From contig NZ_WSRZ01000007.1 in the NCBI RefSeq assembly GCF_009828585.1, positions 1-64,000 of the forward strand: a stretch of 64,000 bases of DNA, in the 5' to 3' direction. Shown in pieces: positions 9,610 to 19,670 of the stretch; the stretch's first letter is position 1, and the number at the start of each line of letters is the position of its first letter. The position numbers were made by a program, and so were the translations under genes. The notes under the pieces are model-generated. The model was not told the origin of the DNA and did not search any database. It saw only the letters and a program-made list of their open reading frames with translations. This DNA comes from Shewanella litoralis. Lineage in GTDB: Bacteria; Pseudomonadota; Gammaproteobacteria; Enterobacterales; Shewanellaceae.

Positions 9610-10146
9610 TTAACGATTAAGTGGATAACTGACAATATTTTGAAATACCACGGTCTCACTCAAGGCATGATATCCGTGAGGCTGGTCTGCAAAAAAACGG
9701 CTACTTTGGCCAGCAGTCAAGGTTTGCCACTCGCCACCACTCAATAGCGATAACTCCCCGGTTAGCACAATCACATGCTCAATCACCCCGACACTGTGGG
9801 GTGCTGACATTTGCTGGTGATATCCGTTTAGGGTGATTTCAAACATCTCAAAATGCGTATCAGGATTAAACGTAAATACGCTTTTAATGAGCATGTTAGG
9901 ATCATCTGGGAAGGTTTGCTCTTTGGTTATCTCACCATGCGGAGATGTCATAAAGGCAGAAAAAGACGTATTTAAGCCGCTAGCAATTTTCCATAATGTT
10001 GCAATGGTTGGGCTCGATTCTTGACGCTCAATTTGGCCTAACATTGCTTTTGATACACCCGTTAATATTGCAGTTGCATCTAAACTTAACGCCCTCGCTT
10101 TACGCAATGCTTTTAAATGTTCTGCCATGTGGTTTTTTATATTCAT
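9610..10146 (-). CDS. sutR: XRE-cupin transcriptional regulator, SutR (YdcN)-like
   Basis: 178 residues: a Cro/CI-type helix-turn-helix (about 12-66) followed by a C-terminal cupin sensor domain (about 105-175). The HTH segment GVSKAMLGQIERQESSPT and the following LWKIASGLN closely match what I recall of E. coli SutR/YdcN, also 178 residues. E. coli sutR likewise lies beside a BenE-family gene (ydcO). SutR has been linked to sulfur-utilisation genes in E. coli; here the likely target is the divergent ydcO-like gene. The shared intergenic region has a perfect 16-bp palindrome. The symbol rests on recalled similarity. Confidence 0.8.
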   Translation of the reverse strand: MNIKNHMAEHLKALRKARALSLDATAILTGVSKAMLGQIERQESSPTIATLWKIASGLNTSFSAFMTSPHGEITKEQTFPDDPNMLIKSVFTFNPDTHFEMFEITLNGYHQQMSAPHSVGVIEHVIVLTGELSLLSGGEWQTLTAGQSSRFFADQPHGYHALSETVVFQNIVSYPLNR

Positions 10147-10257
10147 AATGTGCTAACGCTATTTGAATCAAATTAACGACAATTATACGTCATTTTTATG
10201 CCTACCCTAACATCTTGTGCGTTATAGCATCCGATGATATATTCTACCGTCATTAAC

Positions 10258-10273
10258 GTGCGTTTTAACGCAC
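10258..10273. promoter_or_regulatory. Candidate operator palindrome between regulator and transporter
   Basis: GTGCGTTTTAACGCAC is a perfect palindrome: two 7-bp arms with a TT spacer. It sits 57 bp before the transporter ATG and 112 bp from the regulator start. A weaker relative, TGCGTTATAGCA, occurs at 10218-10229. Binding by the adjacent XRE-cupin regulator is inferred from placement. Confidence 0.5.
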
Positions 10274-10329
10274 AAAAAGACAGGCATCCTTCTTTTAGAC
10301 TCGTGCAATGCAACAAAATGGACTTTATT

Positions 10330-11550
10330 ATGAGTAAACAAGGCATTGCAATTAGCCATATCTCAGCTGGATTTACGGCGGTACTGGTCGGTTATACCAG
10401 TTCAGTCATGATTGTTATTCAGGCTGCAACACAAGCTGGCGCTAATGCTGCACAAGTCAGTAGCAGTTTATTGGCGTTGGGATTAGCGATGGGAGTCACA
10501 TCCATTGGTTTTTCCTGGTACTACAAAACACCAATCCTGACTGCATGGTCGACACCCGGAGCGGCAATGTTAATTGGTGTCGTCGGTGAGTTCAGTTTAA
10601 ACCAGGTTATTGGAGCGTATATTATTTCAGCGGGGTTAATCACCTTAAGCGGGTTCATTAAACCGTTAACGCGTTTGTTATCTTCTATTCCACCTGCACT
10701 AGCGGCTGCCATGCTAGCGGCAATTTTACTGCCCTTTTGTGTTAAAGCCTTTATACCATTATCCGATGAGCCCAAGTTGTTTTGCCTGTTGTTCATCAGC
10801 TTTATGCTGGCCAAACAATGGCTGCCCCGATACGCCATGGCCATCTTATTAATCGTTGCTATAGGGTATGCCATTCAGGCTGATGTATTTAACAGCGCCA
10901 TACGCCAGCAATTCAACTTATCTATCGCCTCTCCCATTTGGATAACACCCGAATTCACCCTATTGCCAATCCTCAATATCAGTATTCCGCTATACATTAT
11001 TACCATGTTGTCGCAAAACTTACCGGGACTCGCCATGCTAAAAAGCTATGGTTATTTAAATCAAGAAAAAAGCAGTGTAAGCCTTGATGGCTCAGAGAAA
11101 GACTATCACGCTCATGGTTCACCGTTACTGATTGGCAGCGGATTTTCAACTATGTTATTGGCACCGTTTGGTGTGTTTAGCGTAAATTTGGCGGCAATAT
11201 CGGCAGCCATTTGTATGGACAGCAGTGTTGATGACGATCCCCAGCAGCGATATCGAGCCACATTATGGGCCGGTGGCTTTTATATTATTGCGGGATTGTG
11301 GGCCGGCGCGGTTGTGACATTATTTATGACATTGCCAACAACTATTGGCGATATACTTGCAGGGCTGGCGCTAATGGGAACCTTATTGATGTGCCTGCAT
11401 AGTGCTTTTGATGCGGTTAAATACCGAGAATCGGCATTATTAACCTTTGTTTGCACCTTGTCAGGGATCACTTTTTTAGGTGTTGGAGCTGCGGTTTGGG
11501 GCTTATTATTGGGATTAGCACACCTTGGCATTAGCCAAAAACGAAATTGA
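10330..11550 (+). CDS. Benzoate/H+ symporter-like transporter, BenE (YdcO) family
   Basis: 406-residue polytopic inner-membrane protein with 10-12 hydrophobic segments. Family-typical features include HISAGFTAVLVGYTSS near the N-terminus, TAWSTPGAAML, and the central LPILNISIPLYIITMLSQNLPGLA split into two short runs. ATG 10330 gives the usual MSKQ-type N-terminus; the longer upstream frame would run over the operator palindrome. BenE proteins are annotated as benzoate transporters, but YdcO-type members next to SutR have no proven substrate. Control by the divergent regulator is likely. Confidence 0.85.
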   Translation: MSKQGIAISHISAGFTAVLVGYTSSVMIVIQAATQAGANAAQVSSSLLALGLAMGVTSIGFSWYYKTPILTAWSTPGAAMLIGVVGEFSLNQVIGAYIISAGLITLSGFIKPLTRLLSSIPPALAAAMLAAILLPFCVKAFIPLSDEPKLFCLLFISFMLAKQWLPRYAMAILLIVAIGYAIQADVFNSAIRQQFNLSIASPIWITPEFTLLPILNISIPLYIITMLSQNLPGLAMLKSYGYLNQEKSSVSLDGSEKDYHAHGSPLLIGSGFSTMLLAPFGVFSVNLAAISAAICMDSSVDDDPQQRYRATLWAGGFYIIAGLWAGAVVTLFMTLPTTIGDILAGLALMGTLLMCLHSAFDAVKYRESALLTFVCTLSGITFLGVGAAVWGLLLGLAHLGISQKRN

Positions 11551-11686
11551 CCAGGAGAGATAACGTGATACACCAGCAAATAAACATGACCAATTTGTGA
11601 GCAAACATCAGGAATGTGTTTGCAATACCGCCTATGCTAATGACTCAAATTCAATGGGAATTTGACGTGTCATTGGAGGCAACATT

Positions 11687-12016
11687 ATGTGGTGGAGAGT
11701 AATCATCATTACGTTAGCTTTTCTATTGTTAGGCGCACACTTTCTTCGTTTTAGTCAAACCGAATGGGCTATCATCGCAGCTATCATGCCGCTGTTGATG
11801 TTTATTCGCCACAATGTCATTAGCCAACTACTTAAGTTCGCCTTAGTGCTGAGTGTGATTTTTGTTTGGGCTGTGACCACATTTAACTTTATTGATATGC
11901 GCATTACCCTCTCAGAACCCTGGCTCAGACTGGCAATAATCATGGCTGGCGTGATGGTATTTACCTTATTTGCTGCGTTTTGTACCAATGGCTTAAACCA
12001 ACGATTACGCCATTAA
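11687..12016 (+). CDS. Small four-helix membrane protein, unknown function
   Basis: 109 residues that are almost entirely hydrophobic. Four membrane segments can be drawn: about 4-22, 26-41, 48-66 and 78-99, with a short basic C-terminus ending RLRH. A good ribosome site, GGAGG, precedes the ATG. It ends 8 bp before the convergent msrQ stop. I recognise no family. It resembles small inner-membrane proteins annotated as hypothetical next to transporters, and nothing indicates a substrate. Confidence 0.7.
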   Translation: MWWRVIIITLAFLLLGAHFLRFSQTEWAIIAAIMPLLMFIRHNVISQLLKFALVLSVIFVWAVTTFNFIDMRITLSEPWLRLAIIMAGVMVFTLFAAFCTNGLNQRLRH

Positions 12017-12024
12017 TTGACTCA

Positions 12025-12630
12025 TTAACGCTTTGGCATAAGCCATTTTTTAATACTGGCTCTGCGGTAAAACAATAACGCGGCGAATACTGCAATATAA
12101 ATACTCGGCTCAATAATCTCCGACTTTACCGACCAGTAAAAATGGATCGGCGCCAACAGCGCAACCACATAAATCCAATTATGCAATGACTGCCATTGCT
12201 TGCCCATTTTGCGCTTAATCTTGTTAGGCGATGTTAACGCCAATAAAGTCACAATAATCAACCCGGCTGCACCGACTAAAATGTACGGCCGTTTAATCAC
12301 TTCTTCAAATAATAATCCCCAAGCAAACAGTAAGTCTAAACTGACAAAAGCACTAATATGCAACAGTGCATAAGCAAATACATACAAGCCGACTAAACGC
12401 CGAGTTTGCATAAGCGCAGCTAATTTAAACCGTTTGGCAATTGGTGAAATCAATAGCGTTGCGAGTAAGCTATTTATCGCCCCCATGCCGGTGTAATGGA
12501 TAATATATTGCACCGGATCGCCACCGGCATTATCTGTTAGCACTAGCGCTACAAGATACAATGCAGGCAATAAAAATACGATGTGCAACATCACTTTAAG
12601 CCAAAACACACCTCGGGGGCTTAAACGCAT
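12025..12630 (-). CDS. msrQ: MsrQ, haem-binding membrane subunit of the MsrPQ methionine sulfoxide reductase
   Basis: 201-residue inner-membrane b-type haem protein of the ferric-reductase-like (YedZ) family. It passes electrons from the respiratory chain or flavin to periplasmic MsrP. About six helices are present, with His residues typical of haem ligation in YIIHYTGMG, YALLHISAF and LHNWIYVVAL. Its ATG overlaps the msrP stop by 1 nt (TAATG), showing a two-gene operon with translational coupling. The length is usual for MsrQ. Confidence 0.92.
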   Translation of the reverse strand: MRLSPRGVFWLKVMLHIVFLLPALYLVALVLTDNAGGDPVQYIIHYTGMGAINSLLATLLISPIAKRFKLAALMQTRRLVGLYVFAYALLHISAFVSLDLLFAWGLLFEEVIKRPYILVGAAGLIIVTLLALTSPNKIKRKMGKQWQSLHNWIYVVALLAPIHFYWSVKSEIIEPSIYIAVFAALLFYRRASIKKWLMPKR

Positions 12631-13667
12631 TAGTAAAACTTCCTTAAATCCATGTTTTTATATAAGTCGGCCACAAAATCACCATAGCCATTAAACATTT
12701 GCGTAGGAATGCGCTTAGCCGAAAAGAGTCCGCCCTCACCAATGCTTCGCTCACTTGCTTGTGACCAGCGCGGATGATCCACCTCAGGGTTGACGTTGGC
12801 ATAAAAGCCATATTCGTTTGACGCCAGTTGATTCCAACTGGTGGGCGGTTGCTTGTCCATGACTCGAATACGCACAACTGATTTAATGCTCTTAAAGCCA
12901 TATTTCCACGGCACGACTAAGCGAATGGGTGCGCCATTTTGTGGCGGTAAGGTTTTACCGTAAAGGCCAACGGCTAAAAACGGCAGTTCATTCATAGCCT
13001 CAGCAATGGTTAAGCCCTCAACATAAGGATAATGAATACCGCCGCCCATTAGACGACTTTTTTGTCCTGGCATTTGCTCTGGATCAAATAAGGTTTCAAA
13101 CGCCACATGAGTGGCATTGGATTTAACCCCAGCGTCTTTCAATAGTGTTGCCAGTGAAAATCCAACCCAGGGAACCACCATCGACCAGGCTTCAACACAG
13201 CGTAAACGGTAAGTCCGCTCTTCAAGGGCAAAGCGCTTGGTTAACGCTTGTAAATCTAAGGTAATCGGCTTATCAACAAGACCGTCAATCACCAATGTCC
13301 ATGGGTCGACGTTAAAACCCTGGGCGTTGTCATATGGGTCAGACTTACCGGTACCAAACTCATAAAAATTATTATGACGGGTGACTTTATCTTCTGGCGT
13401 TTTCACATCCGGTAGCACAAATTGACGCGGCGTTGAATAATTTAAACTTTGAGTGGTAAAAGGGTTTTTCGCTTTTTGCTCGCCAAACAAATCAAATATG
13501 CCCGCTTGCACCTGCCCAGGTAAACTGGCGCCTAATGCCCCTAAACCTAACGCTTTTATAATATTGCGGCGGTCATTAAACACCGACTCAGGTGTGACTT
13601 GATTGTCTACGACATGCCATGGAGCTCGTTGTAATATGCCTGGAGTAAATCGGTTTTTACGCGCCAT
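12630..13667 (-). CDS. msrP: MsrP, periplasmic molybdopterin methionine sulfoxide reductase
   Basis: 345-residue catalytic subunit (YedY family) that repairs oxidised methionines in periplasmic proteins. A twin-arginine export signal is visible as [13 protein letters not shown] followed by a hydrophobic stretch to about residue 55. The molybdenum-ligating Cys lies in [18 protein letters not shown]. The [16 protein letters not shown] segment is typical of the cofactor domain. It is first in the msrPQ operon. No regulatory sequence was recognised upstream; the 13668-13935 gap is AT-rich with no other feature seen. Confidence 0.93.
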   Translation of the reverse strand: MARKNRFTPGILQRAPWHVVDNQVTPESVFNDRRNIIKALGLGALGASLPGQVQAGIFDLFGEQKAKNPFTTQSLNYSTPRQFVLPDVKTPEDKVTRHNNFYEFGTGKSDPYDNAQGFNVDPWTLVIDGLVDKPITLDLQALTKRFALEERTYRLRCVEAWSMVVPWVGFSLATLLKDAGVKSNATHVAFETLFDPEQMPGQKSRLMGGGIHYPYVEGLTIAEAMNELPFLAVGLYGKTLPPQNGAPIRLVVPWKYGFKSIKSVVRIRVMDKQPPTSWNQLASNEYGFYANVNPEVDHPRWSQASERSIGEGGLFSAKRIPTQMFNGYGDFVADLYKNMDLRKFY

Positions 13668-13935
13668 GGTTCACCTCTTAAATTGTCAATATTGGTTATG
13701 TTCTGCCACATGTAATGAATAGACAGGTAAACCGATGTTTTTATTTCAGATGACTTAAAAATACCTGCAAATGCTTTTTAACAAAAGCTTGATATCCATG
13801 ACAATACGGCTTGAGCATTGGATTAGATTCAAATTTAATCATTAATAATAAAAAATCATTAAATCCTGATTTTGCCTCTTGCAGGCAGTTATTAGCCGTG
13901 CGACCCTTAGCCATTATTTTCTATCGGTTTTTGTT

Positions 13936-15438
13936 ATGCCTTTTGCTGTGTCGTTAACTCCTCCTCAAATTGCAGCGCTGATTGCGGTTGCGTTTCTTGC
14001 CTTTTTAATTGGCGCACTCGTTAACCAACGGTTAACTCGACAACGCTGGGATCAGCTTAAGCTTCAGCAAGAACAAGAAAACCTCACGCTGGTAAATGAA
14101 GCGCATGCGGAGTTGGCCAGACTGCAAGACACGCTCGATGACAAAATCGATCACAGTAATCACCTGCAAACTAAAATTGAGAGTTTAATTTCGCAACTTT
14201 CAACCGCCGAAGCCAAAGCGGATCGCGTCTACACAGTAGAACAGCAATTAACAGACACTCAGCACCGCCTGATGGAATCTCAACTTAACCTTGCTAAGTC
14301 AAATGCTGTCCAGCAAACCATATTGGTCAAAGCTGAGGCCGAGCAAAAATCATTAGAAGATAAAATCGCCTTACTTGAGTCAGCCGAAGAGCGCCTTAAA
14401 CTGCAATTTGAAAACTTGGCTAACCGCATTTTTGATGAACGAAGCGAAAACTTTAAACAACAAAATGTCTCGCAAATGGATGGTGTACTCGGGCCACTAA
14501 AGCAACAGCTTGAAGGCTTTAGACGTCAAATCCAAGAGTCTTACACTCATGAACAATCTGAGCGCAGTGCGTTAAAACACCAGTTAGACCATCTGCGCGA
14601 GCTCAATATGAAAATGAGCCAGGATGCCATTAACCTCACCAAAGCTTTAAAAGGCGATAACAAGCAGCAAGGCAACTGGGGCGAAGTCATTTTAGAGCGC
14701 GTACTACAAGAAAGCGGCCTGCGTGAAAGTCACGAATACCATATTCAACAAGATTTAAAAGACGATAACGGCAAACGATTCAAACCCGATGTTATCGTCC
14801 ACCTGCCTGAACAAAAAGATGTGGTGATTGATGCGAAAATGTCACTCGTGAGTTACGAGCGCTACTTTAATAGCGAAGACAAAGACATTCGTGAACAGGC
14901 CATCAAAGAACATGCATTGTCTATTAGGCAGCACATTAAAGGCTTGAGTCAAAAGGATTATCACAAACTTCATGGGCTTAAAAGCCTTGATTATGTACTG
15001 ATGTTTATTCCTATTGAGCCGGCCTTCTTGTTAGCCATTGAATACGATCCAAGCCTGGTCAACTTTGCCCTCGAGCATAATATTATGCTGGTTAGCCCGA
15101 CTAACTTATTGGTAGCACTGCGCACCATTAACAATATTTGGCGCTACGAATATCAAAACCAAAACGCCCAAAACATCGCCAAGCAAGCTAGCCGAATTTA
15201 CGACAAGCTCTGTGGCTATTTAGAAGACATGGAAAAACTCGGCCGCGCACTCGATGGCGCAGATAAAAGCTACCAAAGTGCAATGGCGAAATTGTCATCA
15301 GGCAAAGGGAACTTAATCCGACAAGCACATTTTATGCAGCAACTTGGCGTTGACACCAGCAAGCAAATTGACCGGCAACTGCTTAATAAAGCATTAGACG
15401 AGTCGGTAGAAACCGCTGATGAGCAGTCAATGCAATAA
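13936..15438 (+). CDS. rmuC: RmuC family DNA recombination protein
   Basis: About 500 residues: an N-terminal membrane anchor (about residues 8-27), a long coiled-coil rich in Gln, Glu and Leu (about 30-190), then the RmuC domain with GNWGEVILERVLQESGL, KPDVIVHLPEQKDVVIDAK and DYVLMFIPIEPAFLLA. The domain belongs to the PD-(D/E)XK-like nuclease fold. In E. coli, loss of RmuC raises inversion between short inverted repeats. ATG 13936 is used instead of the TTG at 13879 that would precede the anchor with an unrelated segment; neither has a clear ribosome site. Confidence 0.88.
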   Translation: MPFAVSLTPPQIAALIAVAFLAFLIGALVNQRLTRQRWDQLKLQQEQENLTLVNEAHAELARLQDTLDDKIDHSNHLQTKIESLISQLSTAEAKADRVYTVEQQLTDTQHRLMESQLNLAKSNAVQQTILVKAEAEQKSLEDKIALLESAEERLKLQFENLANRIFDERSENFKQQNVSQMDGVLGPLKQQLEGFRRQIQESYTHEQSERSALKHQLDHLRELNMKMSQDAINLTKALKGDNKQQGNWGEVILERVLQESGLRESHEYHIQQDLKDDNGKRFKPDVIVHLPEQKDVVIDAKMSLVSYERYFNSEDKDIREQAIKEHALSIRQHIKGLSQKDYHKLHGLKSLDYVLMFIPIEPAFLLAIEYDPSLVNFALEHNIMLVSPTNLLVALRTINNIWRYEYQNQNAQNIAKQASRIYDKLCGYLEDMEKLGRALDGADKSYQSAMAKLSSGKGNLIRQAHFMQQLGVDTSKQIDRQLLNKALDESVETADEQSMQ

Positions 15439-15597
15439 ACAACCAATACAATAAACACAATCGGTAGCATAAATATTACGAATAACGAGTAGATTAATCT
15501 TTATTTAATCAATGCACGTAATAGTTAACAATACACGTAAGTAAACCATATATATTATTATCGCAAACGAAGTATTGAGGCGGAGATTCTCATTTAA

Positions 15598-17526
15598 ATG
15601 CGTAACACTTGGGCTAACACTTTATTCACAGGCTTGTTGATCTTGGCCTCGCCTTTGGCTTTTATCAGCCAGGCCAACGCACTCACGCAGCAGCAACAAA
15701 CCTATCTCGATGCCCGCAAAGCGTTGGATAAAAAACAACTGGGTCAGTATCAGACATTACGCAAACAACTAGCCGACTATCCGTTAACTGTTTACCTAGA
15801 CTATCACGCAACCATTGACCAAATCGTTCAATCGCCAGGCAATACTGCGCTTAATGCCATTAATCAATTTGATACCACGCCGCTGTACAATAATGCTCGT
15901 TATCGCTACTTGCTCAATGCAGGTAAAAAACAGCGCTGGCGAGATTTTTTGGTGATATCACCTGGTACGCCAAACGATATTCGCCTGCAATGTTATTACT
16001 ACCAGGCACAGCTTGATGCGGGTAATAAAGACATGGCATACCAGGGCATTGAACGCTTGTGGGTTTATGGTTATTCACGCCCAAAAGAATGCGACCCAGT
16101 GTTTGATAAATGGACCAAAGCCGGTTATCGCACTCAAGAAGTCATTTGGCAACGTTTGCTGCTGAGTTTTGATGCGGGGCAAAGCAGTTTATTAAGTTAT
16201 TTATCACAAAAAATAACCACTCACAGCCGTGAGGCAAAACTGCTTGTGTCAGTGTATCGTGACCCCAATACCCTGCGCCATATGAATAAATTTACCAGTT
16301 CAAAACCGATTGTCGGCGATATTGTAGATGCTGGTTTACGCAAGCTTGCTCAGCGAGATTTACATCAAGCCATTAAACTCTATGTTAAATACCAAAAAGC
16401 CAACCGTTTTAGCGATGTAAAAAGCGGCCAATTAAACCGTTATTTGGTGCGCAGAGCTTTAATCAAACAAGACGAAAAATTGGTTAATCATATCGATAAC
16501 ATGTTGCCGCTGTTAGATTCAGACGACCTATATGAAATGCGTATGCGCTGGGCACTGCGTCAACTTGATTACACCACGCTTAATAAATATTTAGCGCTAT
16601 TAAGTGATGAAGGAAAAGCCAATCCGCGCTGGATGTACTGGCAAGCTAAAATGACCGCGCGCAAAGATAAAACTAAAGCCACTGAATTACAGTCGGTGCT
16701 CAGCAGTCAACGTAATTTTTATGGTTTTAGTGCCGCAGAATCCCTAGGTAAGCAACTGTCGATGAACGACGACAACCTAACTGTAAATCCAGAGCTGCAA
16801 AAACAGCTCAATAATGACAAAGGCTTAGCTCGTGTCATTGAGTTAATGGCGCTCGATAAACGCATTGATGCTCGTAACGAGTGGGTGTATTTAATGCGTC
16901 GTCACAATAGCGAGCTCACGGCACAATATGGACTATTTGCACTGCAGCAAGGCTGGCATGGCTTTAGTGTGGAATCGAGTATTCAAGGTAAACTGTGGGA
17001 TTCTTTAGCACTGCGTTTCCCGCTGGCTGCCAATGATGAATTTGTTAAAGCCAGTAAAAAATATAACGTCAACATTGATGAAATTAGAGCGATATCGCGC
17101 CGCGAAAGCGCATTTTATCCTTATGCAACATCAGGCGTAGGTGCGCGGGGTTTAATGCAACTTATGCCTGCAACAGCAAAAGAAACGGCACGAGAGAACA
17201 AAATTGCCTATCAGGACGTAAAAGACTTATACGATCCTAAGGTTAATATTATGCTCGGTAGCGCCTATTACAGTAAGCTGCTTAAACAATTTAACAATAA
17301 CCGCGTACTGGCCACCGCCGCCTATAATGCAGGCCCTGGTAGTGTGCGCCGTTGGTTACGAGCATCAAACGGTTCGTTAGATGCCATGACATTCATTGAA
17401 ACGATTCCATACACCGAAACCCGAGAGTACGTGCAAGCCGTATTAAGCTATCGCATGATTTTCCAACAAAATGGCCAATCAAACGACAGCATGTTTAGCA
17501 GCAATGAGCTGAGCTACCGATACTAG
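15598..17526 (+). CDS. slt: Soluble lytic murein transglycosylase (Slt70-like)
   Basis: 642-residue periplasmic enzyme cleaving the MurNAc-GlcNAc bond of peptidoglycan with formation of 1,6-anhydroMurNAc. It has a signal peptide ending at SQANA (about residue 29), a long alpha-helical superhelix (U/L domains, about 30-470), and a C-terminal SLT catalytic domain. The catalytic Glu is in ISRRESAFYP; further family motifs are GARGLMQLMPATA and TAAYNAGPGSVRRW. Length and architecture match E. coli Slt70. It is transcribed alone and followed by a strong hairpin at 17551. Confidence 0.93.
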   Translation: MRNTWANTLFTGLLILASPLAFISQANALTQQQQTYLDARKALDKKQLGQYQTLRKQLADYPLTVYLDYHATIDQIVQSPGNTALNAINQFDTTPLYNNARYRYLLNAGKKQRWRDFLVISPGTPNDIRLQCYYYQAQLDAGNKDMAYQGIERLWVYGYSRPKECDPVFDKWTKAGYRTQEVIWQRLLLSFDAGQSSLLSYLSQKITTHSREAKLLVSVYRDPNTLRHMNKFTSSKPIVGDIVDAGLRKLAQRDLHQAIKLYVKYQKANRFSDVKSGQLNRYLVRRALIKQDEKLVNHIDNMLPLLDSDDLYEMRMRWALRQLDYTTLNKYLALLSDEGKANPRWMYWQAKMTARKDKTKATELQSVLSSQRNFYGFSAAESLGKQLSMNDDNLTVNPELQKQLNNDKGLARVIELMALDKRIDARNEWVYLMRRHNSELTAQYGLFALQQGWHGFSVESSIQGKLWDSLALRFPLAANDEFVKASKKYNVNIDEIRAISRRESAFYPYATSGVGARGLMQLMPATAKETARENKIAYQDVKDLYDPKVNIMLGSAYYSKLLKQFNNNRVLATAAYNAGPGSVRRWLRASNGSLDAMTFIETIPYTETREYVQAVLSYRMIFQQNGQSNDSMFSSNELSYRY

Positions 17527-17550
17527 CTTTACACCCGTTCTCAGGGTAAC

Positions 17551-17589
17551 GTTGCAGATTGATAATGAGTACTGTCATCAATCTGCAAC
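17551..17589. terminator. 13-bp perfect hairpin after slt
   Basis: GTTGCAGATTGAT (17551-17563) is exactly complementary to 17577-17589, with a 13-nt loop. It separates slt from the moxR operon. There is no T-run, so it may act as an mRNA 3'-end stabiliser or a weak terminator. Confidence 0.45.
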
Positions 17590-17642
17590 CCACCATTTAG
17601 CTACAACCTCAATTGATTGAGGTTAATACACTGGGAGCGTTC

Positions 17643-18554
17643 GTGTCGCAATCAACTATCGAAACCTTAATCTCACAGCTTGGTAAAGTATTATTAGGTA
17701 AACCTGAGCAAATTAAGCTCGCGGTTGCCTGTATTCTTGCCAATGGTCACTTACTGATTGAAGACTTGCCAGGTATGGGGAAAACCAGCTTATCTCAAGG
17801 CATTGCCAGCAGTTTAGGCATGAGTTACCAACGTATCCAGTTTACCAGCGACATGCTGCCAGCAGACATTCTTGGGGTGTCAATTTACAGTAAAGAGCAG
17901 CAACAGTTTGTGTTTCATAAAGGGCCGGTATTTAACCAAATGCTGCTTGCCGATGAAATCAACCGTGCCAGCCCAAAAACCCAAAGCGCCCTGCTTGAAG
18001 CTATGGCTGAGCAACAAATCACTATCGATGGTATTACTCATCACTTAAGTTCACCGTTTTTTGTGATTGCCACCCAAAACCCATTAGATCAAGCCGGTAC
18101 CTTCCCGTTACCAGAATCACAACTTGATCGTTTTATGATGCGGATTTCGATTGGTTACCCAAGTCATGACGCAGAATTGGCCATGCTAAAAACCCACACT
18201 CAAGCCACTAAACAAGCAGCGTTGGCTCAATGCATCACCCCACAAGAGCTGTTATTACTTCAACAACAAGTGGCACAAGTGTCGGCGTCGGATGCGGTAC
18301 TTAATTACCTTATCGCCTTAGTCGATTTTTCACGTCAGCATGATGTTGCCAGCGGTTTATCGCCAAGGGCCAGTATTGCACTGTTGCAAGCCGCAAAAGC
18401 ATGGGCGTTTATTAATCAACGCCAGTATGTGGTACCAGAAGACATTCAAGCGGTATTTGCTTCGGTTGCAGAACATCGTATTCGCAGCAGCAGTCAGTTT
18501 CAGGGTCAGGCATTGTCTGACACTATCCTTGCTAGCGTTAACCCCATTCGCTAA
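17643..18554 (+). CDS. MoxR family AAA+ ATPase
   Basis: 303-residue AAA+ ATPase of the MoxR chaperone-like group. Walker A is DLPGMGKTSL near residue 40, Walker B is LLADEINRA, sensor 1 lies in IATQNPLDQAGTFPLPE, and an arginine-finger region follows in GLSPRASIALLQAAKA. GTG 17643 is chosen because GGGAG (17633-17637) sits 5 nt upstream; a TTG at 17613 has no such site. Together with the next two genes it forms the conserved moxR-DUF58-transglutaminase cluster, proposed to assemble or mature envelope complexes. The client is unknown. Confidence 0.88.
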   Translation: MSQSTIETLISQLGKVLLGKPEQIKLAVACILANGHLLIEDLPGMGKTSLSQGIASSLGMSYQRIQFTSDMLPADILGVSIYSKEQQQFVFHKGPVFNQMLLADEINRASPKTQSALLEAMAEQQITIDGITHHLSSPFFVIATQNPLDQAGTFPLPESQLDRFMMRISIGYPSHDAELAMLKTHTQATKQAALAQCITPQELLLLQQQVAQVSASDAVLNYLIALVDFSRQHDVASGLSPRASIALLQAAKAWAFINQRQYVVPEDIQAVFASVAEHRIRSSSQFQGQALSDTILASVNPIR

Positions 18555-18575
18555 CGCCAAGGGGCAACCGTTAAC

Positions 18576-19670
18576 ATGAGCAAACATAACGCCAACAAAG
18601 CTCAGTCAGGTTATAGCAAACCGTCGTGGCTGCAACGCCTTATCCCAGCGTCAATGGCTAAACGCTGGGATCGTTGGCTCACTCGGCGTTTACCGCCGCA
18701 AAAGCACATTACCTTAAGTCATCGCAGTATTTTTATTTTACCCAGCGGCTTTGGTGTGTTTTGGATGGGGCTGATTGTGCTGCTGTACTTGTTTGGCACA
18801 AACTATCAAAACAACTTGGTGATTGGCTTAAGTTTATTGCTTGCCAGTGTATTTCACACCTGCATTATTTACAGCTACAAAAACCTGGCGGGCCTCAGTT
18901 TTAATGCGGTAAATCCGCCCATTGCCTATGCTGGCGACAGTACACCGTTCCCTATTATGCTCACTGGCAATGTGCGCAATAAACATAAAGACACCACTCA
19001 TCAACAAATCTGTTTACAGTTTAGCCACCAGCGTCATGTGCGCTTAAAACACATGGAGCAACAATCCGTAGCGACCGTACCATTTGAACATCCAAAACGT
19101 GGTCACTTAAATCCCGGGCGAATTAAAGTGTCATCCAATTTCCCCCTAGGCTTGTGCCGCGCATGGTCGTACATAGACCTTGATATTCATCATGTTATTT
19201 TTGCCAAACCCGAAGCCAGCGACATTGTGCTCTCTAGCCAAGTGAGTGACAGCGACAGCCAATATGAACACGGCAAATTACGCCCAGGTGTCGATGATTA
19301 CAAAGGTCTACGTGCTTATGTTCCGGGAGAATCCCTTAAACAAGTCGCGTGGAAACAATGGGCCCAAGATAAAGGCATGCTGTCAAAAGAGTTTGCCGAG
19401 CCAGAAGGCCTACCCGTTTGGCTTTCGTTAGCCCAAACCAGTGGTAAAGATCTTGAGCAGCAACTCAGTCGCCTTGCCTGGCAAGTCGATAAACTTAGCC
19501 AAACTCAACAAATTTTTGGTTTAGTGCTTGGAAACACAGTCATTAATCAACAAACAGGGGAAGCGCATCGTATTGCCTGTCAAACGGCTATTGCCACCTA
19601 TCAAGGTTATTCCAGCATCAATCCTGACTTTACCTCAGGCTCAGCTAACATCGATGCAGAGGCGACATAA
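18576..19670 (+). CDS. DUF58 domain membrane-associated protein
   Basis: 364 residues. Two adjacent membrane segments (about 49-65 and 70-90) are followed by a beta-rich middle and the DUF58 core GKLRPGVDDYKGLRAYVPG with SLKQVAWKQWA, the signature of this family, distantly like a von Willebrand A fold. It starts 21 bp after the MoxR gene and its TAA overlaps the next ATG by 1 nt, so the three genes are co-translated. The family always accompanies MoxR ATPases. Its biochemical role is not established. Confidence 0.85.
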   Translation: MSKHNANKAQSGYSKPSWLQRLIPASMAKRWDRWLTRRLPPQKHITLSHRSIFILPSGFGVFWMGLIVLLYLFGTNYQNNLVIGLSLLLASVFHTCIIYSYKNLAGLSFNAVNPPIAYAGDSTPFPIMLTGNVRNKHKDTTHQQICLQFSHQRHVRLKHMEQQSVATVPFEHPKRGHLNPGRIKVSSNFPLGLCRAWSYIDLDIHHVIFAKPEASDIVLSSQVSDSDSQYEHGKLRPGVDDYKGLRAYVPGESLKQVAWKQWAQDKGMLSKEFAEPEGLPVWLSLAQTSGKDLEQQLSRLAWQVDKLSQTQQIFGLVLGNTVINQQTGEAHRIACQTAIATYQGYSSINPDFTSGSANIDAEAT

